In this document: positions 17,294 through 25,099 of the stretch, one piece after another
Layout of the letters: every line of letters begins with the position of its first letter
Position numbering within the stretch: position 1 is the first letter of the stretch
Assembly: GCA_964444795.1 (NCBI GenBank)
Contig: CAYUIQ010000047.1
Span: 1-42,098, forward strand
Direction: 5' to 3'
DNA: 42,098 nucleotides
Origin: JABMRP01 sp964444795
GTDB taxonomy: Bacteria; Planctomycetota; Planctomycetia; Pirellulales; Thermoguttaceae
Notes under the pieces: model-generated
Databases searched by the model: none
What the model was told of the DNA's origin: nothing
What the model saw: the letters and a program-made list of their open reading frames with translations, nothing else
Program-made: the position numbers and the translations under genes

Positions 17294-18162
17294 TGCAGCA
17301 CCTTCTCAATGAGTGCGAGGTTTTCGTCGATCTGTTGGGGACTCTCCATGCCGATGACCAGGGCATCGACGCAGCCGGACCCGAGTACGAACTTCAAGGA
17401 CTCCTCGCGCTGCTCGGGCGTGGTGTTACGACCGCCGCCGCAGATCTTCATGCCCAGCACGCCCTTGCCCTTGGCTCGCATCGCGCGGAGTTGCCCGACG
17501 ACGTCTTCCGGCTTGCCGTCCATGCTCGAGCCGAAGGGGTTGATTCGGGCGAGTTGCACGTCGACCCAATCGCATCCGGTCGAGGCGACCAGCGGATCCC
17601 AGCCATGGCAAGAGATACCGACGGAGCGCACGATGCCCTTTTCCTTCGCCTCGGAGAGCACGTCCATCACCGGCCGCATGTCGGTGGGCCAGGTGGCGGT
17701 CGTCATGCAGTGCATCAACATCGAGTCGATCACGTCGACGCCCAGTTCGTGGCGAAATCGCTGGAGATCGACCCGGGCGACGTCGGCCGTCAAGGCCCGG
17801 GTCTTGGTTTGCAGGAAGATCTTGTCGCGGTCCACTTCGCGAATCGCGCTGCGCACGTAGATGTGCGATCCGTACTGATCGGCGACGTCGAGGTAGGAGA
17901 GCCCGCGGTCGATGCCGTGGCGGATGAGCTTGACGAATTCGGCTTCGCCGAGCTTCACCTGGTTCGACGAGCGCCGCACGCCATGGGTACCCGTTCCCAT
18001 ACCCAGAACCGACGTCTTGATGCCCGTCTTACCCAACTCGACCAGATCGGTTCCGCTGGTGATCTTGGGCTCTTCGGCGGCCAACAATTGGGGCGCGAGT
18101 GCTGCAACTCCGGCGGCCAGGGATGTTCGGACGAGAAAGTCACGTCGGGAAATGGTCGTCAT
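17290..18162 (-). CDS. Tat-exported aldo/keto reductase
   Basis: An aldo/keto reductase of about 290 residues, an NADPH-dependent TIM-barrel family acting on carbonyls or sugars. The chosen start (ATG 18162) gives MTTISRRDFLVRTSLAAG, a twin-arginine signal with SRRDFL and a moderately hydrophobic stretch ending LLAAEEP; an upstream in-frame ATG at 18228 would bury this signal. Family motifs include VLGMGTGTHG, a RGLSYLDVADQYG block with the catalytic Asp and Tyr, the conserved Lys in FLQTKTRA, and a His in LMHCMT. Tat export implies the protein folds with its cofactor in the cytoplasm. The four-base overlap with the DUF4091 gene suggests joint action on a glycan-derived substrate (inference). 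Confidence 0.87.
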   Translation of the reverse strand: MTTISRRDFLVRTSLAAGVAALAPQLLAAEEPKITSGTDLVELGKTGIKTSVLGMGTGTHGVRRSSNQVKLGEAEFVKLIRHGIDRGLSYLDVADQYGSHIYVRSAIREVDRDKIFLQTKTRALTADVARVDLQRFRHELGVDVIDSMLMHCMTTATWPTDMRPVMDVLSEAKEKGIVRSVGISCHGWDPLVASTGCDWVDVQLARINPFGSSMDGKPEDVVGQLRAMRAKGKGVLGMKICGGGRNTTPEQREESLKFVLGSGCVDALVIGMESPQQIDENLALIEKVLQ

Positions 18163-18202
18163 GGTTCGCTTTCCGAGTGTTGTCTGTATTCTGAAATTCG
18201 TA

Positions 18203-18223
18203 CGATGGGCTTCCAGCCCGTCG
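18203..18223. repeat. Short intergenic hairpin
   Basis: Nine-base arms at 18203-18211 and 18215-18223 pair with one wobble around a 3-base loop (core GATGGGCT / AGCCCGTC). It lies about 40 bases upstream of the aldo/keto reductase start, so it may be a dispersed repeat or an mRNA leader structure. Confidence 0.5.
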
Positions 18224-18310
18224 ATCACCGAGTGTGCGTTGAAATCCGGCGAGGCGGTTTTGGGTCAACTGCTTGACGGCTCATTTATCATACCCGTTTC
18301 GTCGCCTCGC

Positions 18311-18402
18311 GTCTTCGTGTTCTTCGTGCCTTTGTGGTCAATCCGATCCGGATCGTCGACAGGATGATTGTAACACCACGAAGACAGCAAGGACACGAAG
18401 GA
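18311..18402. repeat. Imperfect inverted repeat of CACGAAG type
   Basis: Arms at 18311-18338 and 18375-18402 pair at 21 of 28 positions, separated by 36 bases. The arms are built from short TTCGTG / CACGAA units. It sits in the gap between the aldo/keto reductase and a small minus-strand gene and encodes nothing I can see. It resembles dispersed MITE-like or REP-like repeats found in environmental bacteria. Confidence 0.6.
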
Positions 18403-18435
18403 AGAATGAGGGAGGAAGAAAGACTCGCGACCCCT

Positions 18436-18666
18436 TCATCCTTCCGGTGCCCCGCGGTCGCAACTGGTGCGAAGCTCTTTGGTTTCCTCAAACACTAGCT
18501 TCCTAGCGTCCGAGGAAGCAAGGCTGGTGATTGACGCCACCGGCTCCACAAGAAGCAGCAGACCGCAGCCATCACGAAATGCGGCTCTAATCGCCTCGCC
18601 GAGCGAGTTCCCTTGAGCCAAAATCGCTCGGAGTTTCTGTTCAACCTCTGTACTGCTATGGATCAT
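18436..18666 (-). CDS. Small protein of unknown function (76 aa)
   Basis: A 76-residue reading frame with a good GAGGTG ribosome-binding site just before the ATG at 18666. The product has a charged N-terminal helix (STEVEQKLRAILAQG), then LGEAIRAAFRDG, a hydrophobic LLLLVEPV strand and a SSDARKLVFEETKEL helix. The V-x-x-I-T-x-L-x-x-x-D-A-x-x-L-V pattern faintly recalls the C-terminal domain of ribosomal protein L7/L12, but this is only a fold-level suspicion. It stands alone among repeats. The ribosome-binding site and amphipathic pattern favour a real gene. Confidence 0.5.
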   Translation of the reverse strand: MIHSSTEVEQKLRAILAQGNSLGEAIRAAFRDGCGLLLLVEPVASITSLASSDARKLVFEETKELRTSCDRGAPEG

Positions 18667-18718
18667 GCTTCACCTCATTGACTCCTTGCCTTTCTCGGCC
18701 CTGCAAAGGAGCAAGAAA

Positions 18719-18750
18719 GGCTACATCTCGCGGTGCGAGATGGCTACTAT
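18719..18750 (-). repeat. REP-like element, GTAG-hairpin family A, copy 1
   Basis: A 32-base element found three times in this window. Its core is an 8-bp stem CATCTCGC / GCGAGATG with a 3-base loop. Read on the minus strand, a GTAG tetranucleotide lies one base 5' of the stem, as in classical REP sequences. The other copies are at 33158-33189 and 33256-33287; similarity to the first of those continues a few bases into the flanks on both sides. Confidence 0.8.
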
Positions 18751-18813
18751 ACGGCAGCCGCCGACTACGGTGCCGGCACCACCTCGGACCCCGTGCCGCG
18801 GCGGCGGACGATC

Positions 18814-18873
18814 GTGCCTGCCCCCTTTTTCACGATACATCCGAGTGGCCCGTCCGAAAAAGGGGACAGGCAC
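18814..18873. repeat. Inverted repeat with G/C-run and A/T-run arms
   Basis: Arms 18814-18831 (GTGCCTGCCCCCTTTTTC) and 18856-18873 (GAAAAAGGGGACAGGCAC) pair at 17 of 18 positions around a 24-base loop. A partial third copy (CCCCCTTTTCGGAC) follows near 18924. This repeat type is common in intergenic DNA of environmental bacteria. It lies between two minus-strand genes, downstream of the PQQ-type gene, and could act as a terminator-like structure. Confidence 0.65.
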
Positions 18874-18962
18874 CGTCGACAGGCAACCCAACCACTTCAA
18901 GGCCAGGCTCTCGACGGAGCCAGTCCCCCTTTTCGGACTCCCGTGTTTTCAGTTCGAGTAGG

Positions 18963-20273
18963 TTACTTCCCAATGCAGTATAGCCATTTCCGGCCGCGGA
19001 TGAAAAGGCCGCCGTCGGAGACGATCGGCGAGGCGATGGTATCGTCGTCGAGTTGGTTCTTGGTGATGCGCCCGAAACGGGGCGTCGCGGCGACGACCGT
19101 GGCCAGACCTTCCATGTTCAGGAAGTAGATGCGACCCTCGGCAGCCAGCGGCGACGCCCGATAGGAGCCTTCGAGACGCTCGGTCCATTTCAAGTGGCCG
19201 GTATGGGCGTCGAGACATTTGGCGATGCCGTTGTCGGAGACCATGAAGAGCAGATCTCCCCAGACAACCGGCGTGGGACTGTCGGGCGTGCTCGTGTCGT
19301 GGTGCCAGACGACGTCCTTGCGGTCCAATTCGCCGCGGCCGCCCAGTTCGACCGCCAGCAGCGCCTGTCTCATGCCTTGGGTTGTGTAGACGTGGTCGTG
19401 GGCGACGACCGGGCCGGTAATCACCCGGTTGCCCGTCAGACCCGGCAGCCGCCAAAGTTCCTTGCCGCTGCCCGGATCGTACCCGTTGAGAATCTGCCCG
19501 CCCATGACGATCATCTCGATCGCGTCGCCGTTTTGCCAGAAGACGGGTGTGGTGTAAGCGTCGCAGTGTTCGGCCCGAGCTTCGGTCGGGCGCATCGACT
19601 TCCAGCTCTCGACGCCCGTCTCCTTGAAATGGGCGATCACGTAGCTGGCCGCCGGGTCGCCTGGCAGATCGGAACATGAGTCTTGCATGCAGACCGAGAT
19701 GACCAGGTTCTTATAGAGCACGGGGCTATTGGCGTGCCCCCACCAGATCGTGTAGTCGCCGTGTTCTTCTTGCAGATTGCGATGCCAGAGTTGCCGGCCG
19801 TCGAAATCGAAGGCCGCCAGATCGCCGCTGCCGAAGTGAACCACGACCACCTCGCCGTCGGTGACCGGCGAGGGAGTGGCCAGATTGTGGGTCGCGTGGA
19901 ACTGCTGATGGCGCCGCATCTCGGGTGTCTTGCGTAAGACCTTTGGAGAGTCGACCGATCCGCCGCCCACCTGCCGGGTCCAGACGATTTGGCCCGTGGC
20001 CTTGTCGATCCGCAGCAGGAGCAGTTTGGCATTCTCGGCGTGGCTGGTCACGAAGATCGCATCGCCCCAGATCGCCGGCGTACTGGTCCCCCACTCGGGC
20101 AGTTTGCACTTCCAGCGGATTCCCAGCTTTTCGCTCCACGCTACCGACAAGCCGGTCTCGCCGCTGACGCCGTTGTGGTTCGGGCCGCGCCATTGGGGCC
20201 AGTTTTCCCCGCGGAGCGGAGCGACGAACAGAAGCGAGAGAGAACCGGCGAGAATGGCGGCGCGTATCGACAT
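18963..20273 (-). CDS. Secreted PQQ-like beta-propeller protein
   Basis: About 436 residues from ATG 20273, which begins MSIRAAILAG, a signal peptide ending near LRGENW. A longer frame to 20324 adds 17 polar residues and would hide the signal. The mature protein starts WPQWRGPNHNGVS, the signature opening of a large planctomycete family of secreted quinoprotein-type propellers. Blade motifs recur: LLRIDKATGQIVWTRQV, LAAFDFDGRQLWHRN, LNGYDPGSGKELWRL and CLDAHTGHLKWTERL. These W-docking repeats define the fold, but dehydrogenase active-site residues are not obvious, so PQQ binding and enzymatic activity are doubtful; ligand or protein binding outside the cytoplasm is as likely. It diverges from the zinc-ribbon gene. 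Confidence 0.88.
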   Translation of the reverse strand: MSIRAAILAGSLSLLFVAPLRGENWPQWRGPNHNGVSGETGLSVAWSEKLGIRWKCKLPEWGTSTPAIWGDAIFVTSHAENAKLLLLRIDKATGQIVWTRQVGGGSVDSPKVLRKTPEMRRHQQFHATHNLATPSPVTDGEVVVVHFGSGDLAAFDFDGRQLWHRNLQEEHGDYTIWWGHANSPVLYKNLVISVCMQDSCSDLPGDPAASYVIAHFKETGVESWKSMRPTEARAEHCDAYTTPVFWQNGDAIEMIVMGGQILNGYDPGSGKELWRLPGLTGNRVITGPVVAHDHVYTTQGMRQALLAVELGGRGELDRKDVVWHHDTSTPDSPTPVVWGDLLFMVSDNGIAKCLDAHTGHLKWTERLEGSYRASPLAAEGRIYFLNMEGLATVVAATPRFGRITKNQLDDDTIASPIVSDGGLFIRGRKWLYCIGK

Positions 20274-20389
20274 GGTGTACCTCGCGGAAAGAAGCGGTTG
20301 ATCGTCCGTCGGACGGTTCAGCATACCACGGTCCTGCGATGAAAACCAGTTTCACGCGGACATCGGTTCTCCCACTCGCGCGGTTACGG

Positions 20390-20395
20390 TATACT
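20390..20395 (+). promoter_or_regulatory. Putative -10 element of the zinc-ribbon gene
   Basis: TATACT preceded by GG lies 20 bases upstream of the ATG at 20415, with GGGGGAGG as ribosome-binding site in between. The mRNA leader would be very short. No clear -35 hexamer is visible. Confidence 0.4.
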
Positions 20396-20414
20396 GGACG
20401 GGGGAGGCCGCGCG

Positions 20415-21107
20415 ATGAGCGGATACGGTTTTGTCACATCCTCGAAGAACCAGGGCCAGTACCCGCGGCATTGCGCGTCGTGTGGGAAGCCCACCTTCCA
20501 CACCTTTGCGCGGCGCAAGGGGTGGTTCACGCTGTTCTTCGTTCCGCTGATACCTCTGGGGCGCGGGTACTCGGTGGCCAAGTGCAATCTCTGCGGTTTG
20601 GAGGCGGACGCCAAGGCGATCGACGGGGAGTTGACGGCCGTCGAGGTGGAGACGAAAATGTGTCCCGACTGCGCCGAACCGGTCCGGCTGGAAGCCCGCG
20701 TGTGCCGCTATTGCGGTTATCGTTTTAGCCAAGAGGAGACGACCGCCGCGCGGCGGTTTGCCGAGAGCGAAACGGCTCGCATCGACCGCGCCCACCTGTT
20801 GGAGCACCTGGGGCAAAAAGCTCGGGCGATGTCGATCTTGGGATGGCTCGTCGCGATGCCGGGTATGTTGGTGTCGGTATTGGCGGGGGGTTTGGCCATT
20901 TCGGTGATCGGCAATCCGGGACCCGATCAACCCGCCCCGCTGGGGCTACTGGTCTTATGGCTTTTCCTTTCCCTGCCCGCGTTGCTGGGCGTTTACCTCT
21001 TGGGTAAGGGGCGCAAACTCCGCCGACGAGGGAAATCGTTGCAGCGCGAGGAAGAAGATGCACCCGTGATGCTTTCCGGCGAGGGTGAAGAAGGGGCATT
21101 TCGGTAG
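20415..21107 (+). CDS. Zinc-ribbon membrane protein
   Basis: A 230-residue protein with two zinc-ribbon modules. The first uses HCASCGK (about residue 20) and KCNLCGLE (about 57), enclosing a hydrophobic WFTLFFVPLIPLG segment. The second is CPDCAEPV at about 83 and CRYCGYRF at about 97, a typical CxxC-x10-CxxC treble-clef-like ribbon. After a charged helix (TTAARRFAESETARIDRAH) come two transmembrane helices at about residues 140-165 and 175-197, and a basic/acidic tail. Proteins with this order are widespread in planctomycetes and actinobacteria as uncharacterised zinc-ribbon membrane proteins; nucleic-acid or protein binding at the membrane is plausible. Start has a strong GGAGG site. Confidence 0.75.
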   Translation: MSGYGFVTSSKNQGQYPRHCASCGKPTFHTFARRKGWFTLFFVPLIPLGRGYSVAKCNLCGLEADAKAIDGELTAVEVETKMCPDCAEPVRLEARVCRYCGYRFSQEETTAARRFAESETARIDRAHLLEHLGQKARAMSILGWLVAMPGMLVSVLAGGLAISVIGNPGPDQPAPLGLLVLWLFLSLPALLGVYLLGKGRKLRRRGKSLQREEEDAPVMLSGEGEEGAFR

Positions 21108-21122
21108 CCAACACACGGACAG

Positions 21123-21152
21123 TGGACACGTCCGCTCGCGGTGGCGTATAAT
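21123..21152 (+). promoter_or_regulatory. Sigma70-type promoter of the GH95 gene
   Basis: TGGACA (-35, five of six to consensus) at 21123-21128 and a perfect TATAAT (-10) at 21147-21152, spaced 18 bases. The start codon follows at 21196, giving a leader of about 37 bases. It overlaps no coding sequence and separates the zinc-ribbon gene from GH95. Confidence 0.65.
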
Positions 21153-21195
21153 CCGTGCATTCGTGTTGACCTCAGTGACCCCCCAGGAGACTCTC

Positions 21196-23562
21196 GTGAA
21201 TCGACTAATCGCGTCGTCTGTCGTGGTGCTCCTTGCCGCTTGCTCGTTGGCCGCCGCGACGGAAAACCCCATGATCCTCTGGTACGAACAGCCGGCCGGC
21301 CAGTGGGTCGAGGCGTTGCCGGTGGGTAACGGGCGGTTGGGGTGCATGGTCTTTGGCGGAACCGAGAACGAGCGGCTCCAGTTCAACGACGACACGCTTT
21401 GGACCGGCGCGCCGTGCGACTACACCCATCAGGGGGCCGCCGAACATCTTTTGGCGGTGCGCAAGTTGCTCTTCGAGGGGAAACAAGGAGAAGCCCAACA
21501 ACTGGCCGGCCGCGAAATGATGAGCGTCCCCTTGCGCCAGATGCCCTACCAGCCGTTCGGCGATCTGAAACTCGAATTTCCCGGACATAAAGACGCCACG
21601 AACTATCGCCGCCAACTGGACATCGACGAGGCGATCACCGGCGTCAGCTACAAAGTAGACGGCGTGACCTTCCGCCGCGAGGTGTTTTCCAGCAACCCGG
21701 ACCAGATGATCGTGGTGCGGCTAACCGCCGATAAGCCGGGCCAACTGACCTTGGGCGCAACGCTCGATAGTCCTCACGGCGACACGGAAACCAAAGCGGT
21801 GGGCAAGACCGTGTTGGCCCTGCGCGGCGCCATTGGCAAGTACAACTACAAGCGGATCGGCCAGGACATCGACGGCGCGCTTGCGTTCGAGGCCCATTTG
21901 AAAGTTTCGGCCGAAGGCGGCAAGGTTGCCGTTTTCGACGATCGGATCGAAGTGGTCGGCGCCGACGCGGTCACTTTGCTCCTGGCCGGCGCGAGCAGCC
22001 ACGTCAACTTCCAGGACGTCAGCGCCAATCCGGCCGAGCGGTGCGTGAAGGTCGTCAAAGCAGCCGAAGGAAAATCCTACGACGCGCTCCGTGCGGCCCA
22101 CGTGGCCGATCACCGGCGTCTTTTCCGCCGGGTGACGCTCGATCTGGGAACGACCCCCGCGGCCGACGAGCCGACCGATCGGCGGATCAAGGCGTTCGGC
22201 TCCGGCGACGACCCGCAGTTGGCCGCCCTCTACTTCCAGTTCGGCCGTTACCTGATGATTGCCGGATCGCGGCCCGGGTGTCAGCCGTTGAATCTGCAAG
22301 GGATCTGGAACGAAAGCACCAGCCCGCCGTGGGAGAGCAAGTACACGACCAACATCAACACCGAGATGAACTACTGGCCGGCCGAGATGTGCAATCTGGC
22401 CGAGTGCCACGAGCCGCTCTTCGACGCCCTGGAGGAACTGCGTATCGCCGGCGGCAAGACGGCCAAGATTCATTACGACTGTCGCGGCTGGGTCCTGCAC
22501 CACAACTTCGACCTGTGGCGCGGCACGGCCCCGATCAACGCCTCCAATCACGGCATCTGGCCGACCGGCGGCGCGTGGCTCTGCCAGCACCTCTGGTGGC
22601 ATTACGAGTTCTCCGGCGACAAGAAGTTCCTGGCCGAGCGCGGCTATCCGATCATGAAAGACGCCGCTCTGTTCTTCGTCGACTATCTCGTCGAGGATCC
22701 GCGTAACGACTCTCGCTGGCTGATTTCCGGACCCTCCAACTCACCCGAGCAGGGCGGGCTGGTCATGGGGCCCACGATGGACCACCAGATCATCCGCAAC
22801 CTGCTGGGCAACGTGATCGAAGCAAGCGAGGTGCTCGGGGTCGACGAGGATCTGCGCAAGCAGTTGATCGGCATCCGAAAGCGGATCGCGCCCAACCTGA
22901 TCGGCCAACACGGCCAGTTGCAAGAGTGGCTCGAAGACAAGGACAACCCCGGTAACCACCATCGCCACTGCTCGCATCTCTGGGGTCTGCACCCGGGCGA
23001 CGAAATCACGCCGGAGACGCCCGAGTTGTTCGAGGCGGTTAAAGTCTCGCTGGGGCATCGCGGCGACGGCGGAACCGGTTGGAGCAAGGCGTGGAAGGTG
23101 AACTTCTGGGCCCGGCTCCTGGACGGCGACCACTCGTTCCTGATGCTTAGCGGCCTGATCACCGGGAGCACGTTTCCCAATATGTTCGACGCCCATCCGC
23201 CGTTCCAGATCGACGGCAATTTCGGCGGTACCTCGGGCATGGCCGAGATGCTGCTGCAAAGCCACACCGCGAGGGTCGCCCTGTTGCCCGCCCGGCCGAG
23301 TGTCTGGAAGACCGGAAGTGTCAAGGGACTTCGCGCCCGCGGCGGATTGGAAGTCGACCTAACCTGGCGCGATGGATTGGCCACGTCGGCCGTGCTCCGC
23401 GCATCGCTCGACGGACGACGTTCGATCCGCCCGCCCGCGGGTCAGCGTATCGCCGAGATTCAAAGCGGCGGCAAGGCGATCTCCTTCCGCGCCGGCGACA
23501 ACGACACCGTCGAACTCAACGTTCAAAGCGGGCAGACCTATGAGTTGACGTTTCGGCAATAA
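21196..23562 (+). CDS. GH95 family alpha-L-fucosidase
   Basis: A 788-residue exported inverting alpha-L-fucosidase (or related L-galactosidase) of glycoside hydrolase family 95. The GTG at 21196 has CAGGAGA upstream and gives a short signal sequence with LLAAC at residues 12-16, which fits a lipobox; a normal signal peptidase site after LAAAT is the alternative. The N-terminal beta domain has LPVGNGRLGCMVFGG and LQFNDDTLWTG, diagnostic of GH95. Catalytic residues can be placed by family knowledge: the paired Asn of YTTNINTEMNYW (about residue 385), the Glu of SNSPEQGG (about 517) and the Asp of QIDGNFGG (about 672). Fucose-rich algal or mucin-like glycans are likely substrates. No sulfatase, transporter or fucose catabolic gene is seen here. 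Confidence 0.95.
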   Translation: MNRLIASSVVVLLAACSLAAATENPMILWYEQPAGQWVEALPVGNGRLGCMVFGGTENERLQFNDDTLWTGAPCDYTHQGAAEHLLAVRKLLFEGKQGEAQQLAGREMMSVPLRQMPYQPFGDLKLEFPGHKDATNYRRQLDIDEAITGVSYKVDGVTFRREVFSSNPDQMIVVRLTADKPGQLTLGATLDSPHGDTETKAVGKTVLALRGAIGKYNYKRIGQDIDGALAFEAHLKVSAEGGKVAVFDDRIEVVGADAVTLLLAGASSHVNFQDVSANPAERCVKVVKAAEGKSYDALRAAHVADHRRLFRRVTLDLGTTPAADEPTDRRIKAFGSGDDPQLAALYFQFGRYLMIAGSRPGCQPLNLQGIWNESTSPPWESKYTTNINTEMNYWPAEMCNLAECHEPLFDALEELRIAGGKTAKIHYDCRGWVLHHNFDLWRGTAPINASNHGIWPTGGAWLCQHLWWHYEFSGDKKFLAERGYPIMKDAALFFVDYLVEDPRNDSRWLISGPSNSPEQGGLVMGPTMDHQIIRNLLGNVIEASEVLGVDEDLRKQLIGIRKRIAPNLIGQHGQLQEWLEDKDNPGNHHRHCSHLWGLHPGDEITPETPELFEAVKVSLGHRGDGGTGWSKAWKVNFWARLLDGDHSFLMLSGLITGSTFPNMFDAHPPFQIDGNFGGTSGMAEMLLQSHTARVALLPARPSVWKTGSVKGLRARGGLEVDLTWRDGLATSAVLRASLDGRRSIRPPAGQRIAEIQSGGKAISFRAGDNDTVELNVQSGQTYELTFRQ

Positions 23563-23643
23563 CATCGGGCAAGCAAGGACGGGCAAGCCGCCCATGGCAC
23601 CCGAGACGGCGAACGAGAGTCTGGATTCGACCCGGGAGAAACC

Positions 23644-24099
23644 ATGCGTGTAGCAATCGGCAGTGACCACCGTGGTGTGGCCGTTCGGGCCAAGGTCATC
23701 GAACTGGTCGCCGGCCTCGGCCACGCCACCGAGGACATGGGCACCTTCGAGACCGAACCGGTCGATTATCCCGACGTCGCCGCGCTGGTTGCCGGCAGGG
23801 TAAGCAAGGGCGAGGCCGACCGGGGGATCTTGATCTGCGGCACGGGCCTGGGGATGAGCATTGCGGCCAACAAGTTCTCCGGCGTGCGCGCCGGCCCATG
23901 CCACGATCGGTTGACCGCCGAGAAAAGCCGCCGTCACAACGATCTCAACGTGCTCTGCTTTTCGGCCGACCTCCTGGGCGAACAACTGATCCAACGAATC
24001 GTCAAGATCTGGCTGGCCACGCCGTTCGAGGGCGGGCGCCACGCGCGGCGGGTGGAGAAGATCGCGGCAGTGGAGAAGGCCATTGCCGCCGGGGAATGA
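23644..24099 (+). CDS. rpiB: Ribose-5-phosphate isomerase B
   Basis: A 151-residue RpiB/LacAB-family sugar-phosphate isomerase that interconverts ribose 5-phosphate and ribulose 5-phosphate in the pentose phosphate pathway. Family residues are in place: GSDHRG at 6-11 (Asp8, His9), catalytic Cys65 in ILICGTGLGMSIAANK, and SRRHNDLNVL with His98. Length is typical. The ATG at 23644 is preceded by CGGGAGAAACC. The LacA/LacB or allose-type branch cannot be excluded from sequence alone, but the CGTG motif and His98 favour RpiB. It follows GH95 by 81 bases and precedes a FlgG-like gene by 97. Confidence 0.93.
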   Translation: MRVAIGSDHRGVAVRAKVIELVAGLGHATEDMGTFETEPVDYPDVAALVAGRVSKGEADRGILICGTGLGMSIAANKFSGVRAGPCHDRLTAEKSRRHNDLNVLCFSADLLGEQLIQRIVKIWLATPFEGGRHARRVEKIAAVEKAIAAGE

Positions 24100-24196
24100 C
24101 CAAATTCTAATGACCGATAAGTGTCGACTGGACGGCGAACGTCTGATCTTTGGTCATTGGGCTTTGATGATTGCGTCTTTACTTCGGGAGACCAAC

Positions 24197-25096
24197 ATGA
24201 CCCGGCTACCACATTTCCTCCTTGTGTCGCTGATCACCTGCTCTGTGCTCTTCGGCCCAACGACCGGTGTGCGGGCCGGGAAACGCAAGCCGAATCGAAA
24301 TCGGGCGAATCTGCCAGGCGACATAGCACCCGGCGGCGAGGCCTTTCGCGTCCTGGCCGAAGCGGCCAAGACGCTGCAAACGAAACTTGCCGTGGAGGCC
24401 AACAATCTGGCCAACGCCGAGACCGTGGCCTTCAAACGGGGCGTTGTCGTGTTGGAAACGGCCGGCTATCGCGATCGAGTCCTGCCGGGAATCGAGGATT
24501 CCGCCGGACAGTTTACCGCCGAGGGCGTGGCCGTCGGCATGGGCGTTCGCGTGGCGGCCGTGCGTACCGATTTCTCCCAGGGCGCCTTTCAGCACACCAC
24601 CAATCCGCTGGATCTGGCTATTGAAGGCGACGGGTTCTTCCAGGTAACCCATCCGGCTTCGGGCGAAATCCTCTACGGCCGCGCCGGGAACTTCTCGCGC
24701 AATGCCAACGGCGAGATCGTACTCGGCTCGTCCGGCGTCGGCCGCCTGCTGGAGCCGGCCATCACCATTCCCGAGGATGCACTCTCGATCGCCGTCAGCA
24801 GCGAGGGGATCGTTTCGGTGCGTCAGCCTGGCTCGTCGCAACTGACACAAGTCGGCCAGATCGAGTTGGCCCGGTTCGTCAATCCCAGCGGCTTGAGAAA
24901 GCTCGCCGGCAACCTCTACGCCGAAACCGATTCCTCGGGCCCGGCTACCGTGGGGAACCCCGGCCAGAACGGGCTCGGAACCATCGCCCAACACGTGCTG
25001 GAAGCGTCCAACGTCAACATGGCGACAGAGACCGTTCAGTTCACTCTGACGCAGCGCACCCTGCAAACGATCCGCCGGCTCTTGCACGTGGAATGA
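24197..25096 (+). CDS. FlgG-like flagellar rod/hook protein with a Sec signal peptide
   Basis: A 299-residue member of the flagellar basal-body rod/hook family. The chosen ATG at 24197 gives a hydrophobic signal (HFLLVSLITCSVLFG, about residues 6-20) ending near VRAG, then a basic linker (KRKPNRNR). The family N-terminal helix follows: VEANNLANAETVAFKR at 66-81, matching the NNLANxxTxGFKR signature. DLAIEGDGFFQV at 139-150 and the C-terminal SNVNMATETVQFTLTQRTLQ complete the FlgG/FlgF pattern. Genuine FlgG is exported by the flagellar type III system without a cleaved signal and starts almost directly with the helix. Here a Sec signal and linker are added and no other flagellar gene is nearby, so this is probably an FlgG paralogue repurposed in the periplasm or envelope. 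The SDR starts three bases after its stop. Confidence 0.85.
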   Translation: MTRLPHFLLVSLITCSVLFGPTTGVRAGKRKPNRNRANLPGDIAPGGEAFRVLAEAAKTLQTKLAVEANNLANAETVAFKRGVVVLETAGYRDRVLPGIEDSAGQFTAEGVAVGMGVRVAAVRTDFSQGAFQHTTNPLDLAIEGDGFFQVTHPASGEILYGRAGNFSRNANGEIVLGSSGVGRLLEPAITIPEDALSIAVSSEGIVSVRQPGSSQLTQVGQIELARFVNPSGLRKLAGNLYAETDSSGPATVGNPGQNGLGTIAQHVLEASNVNMATETVQFTLTQRTLQTIRRLLHVE

Positions 25097-25099
25097 TCC

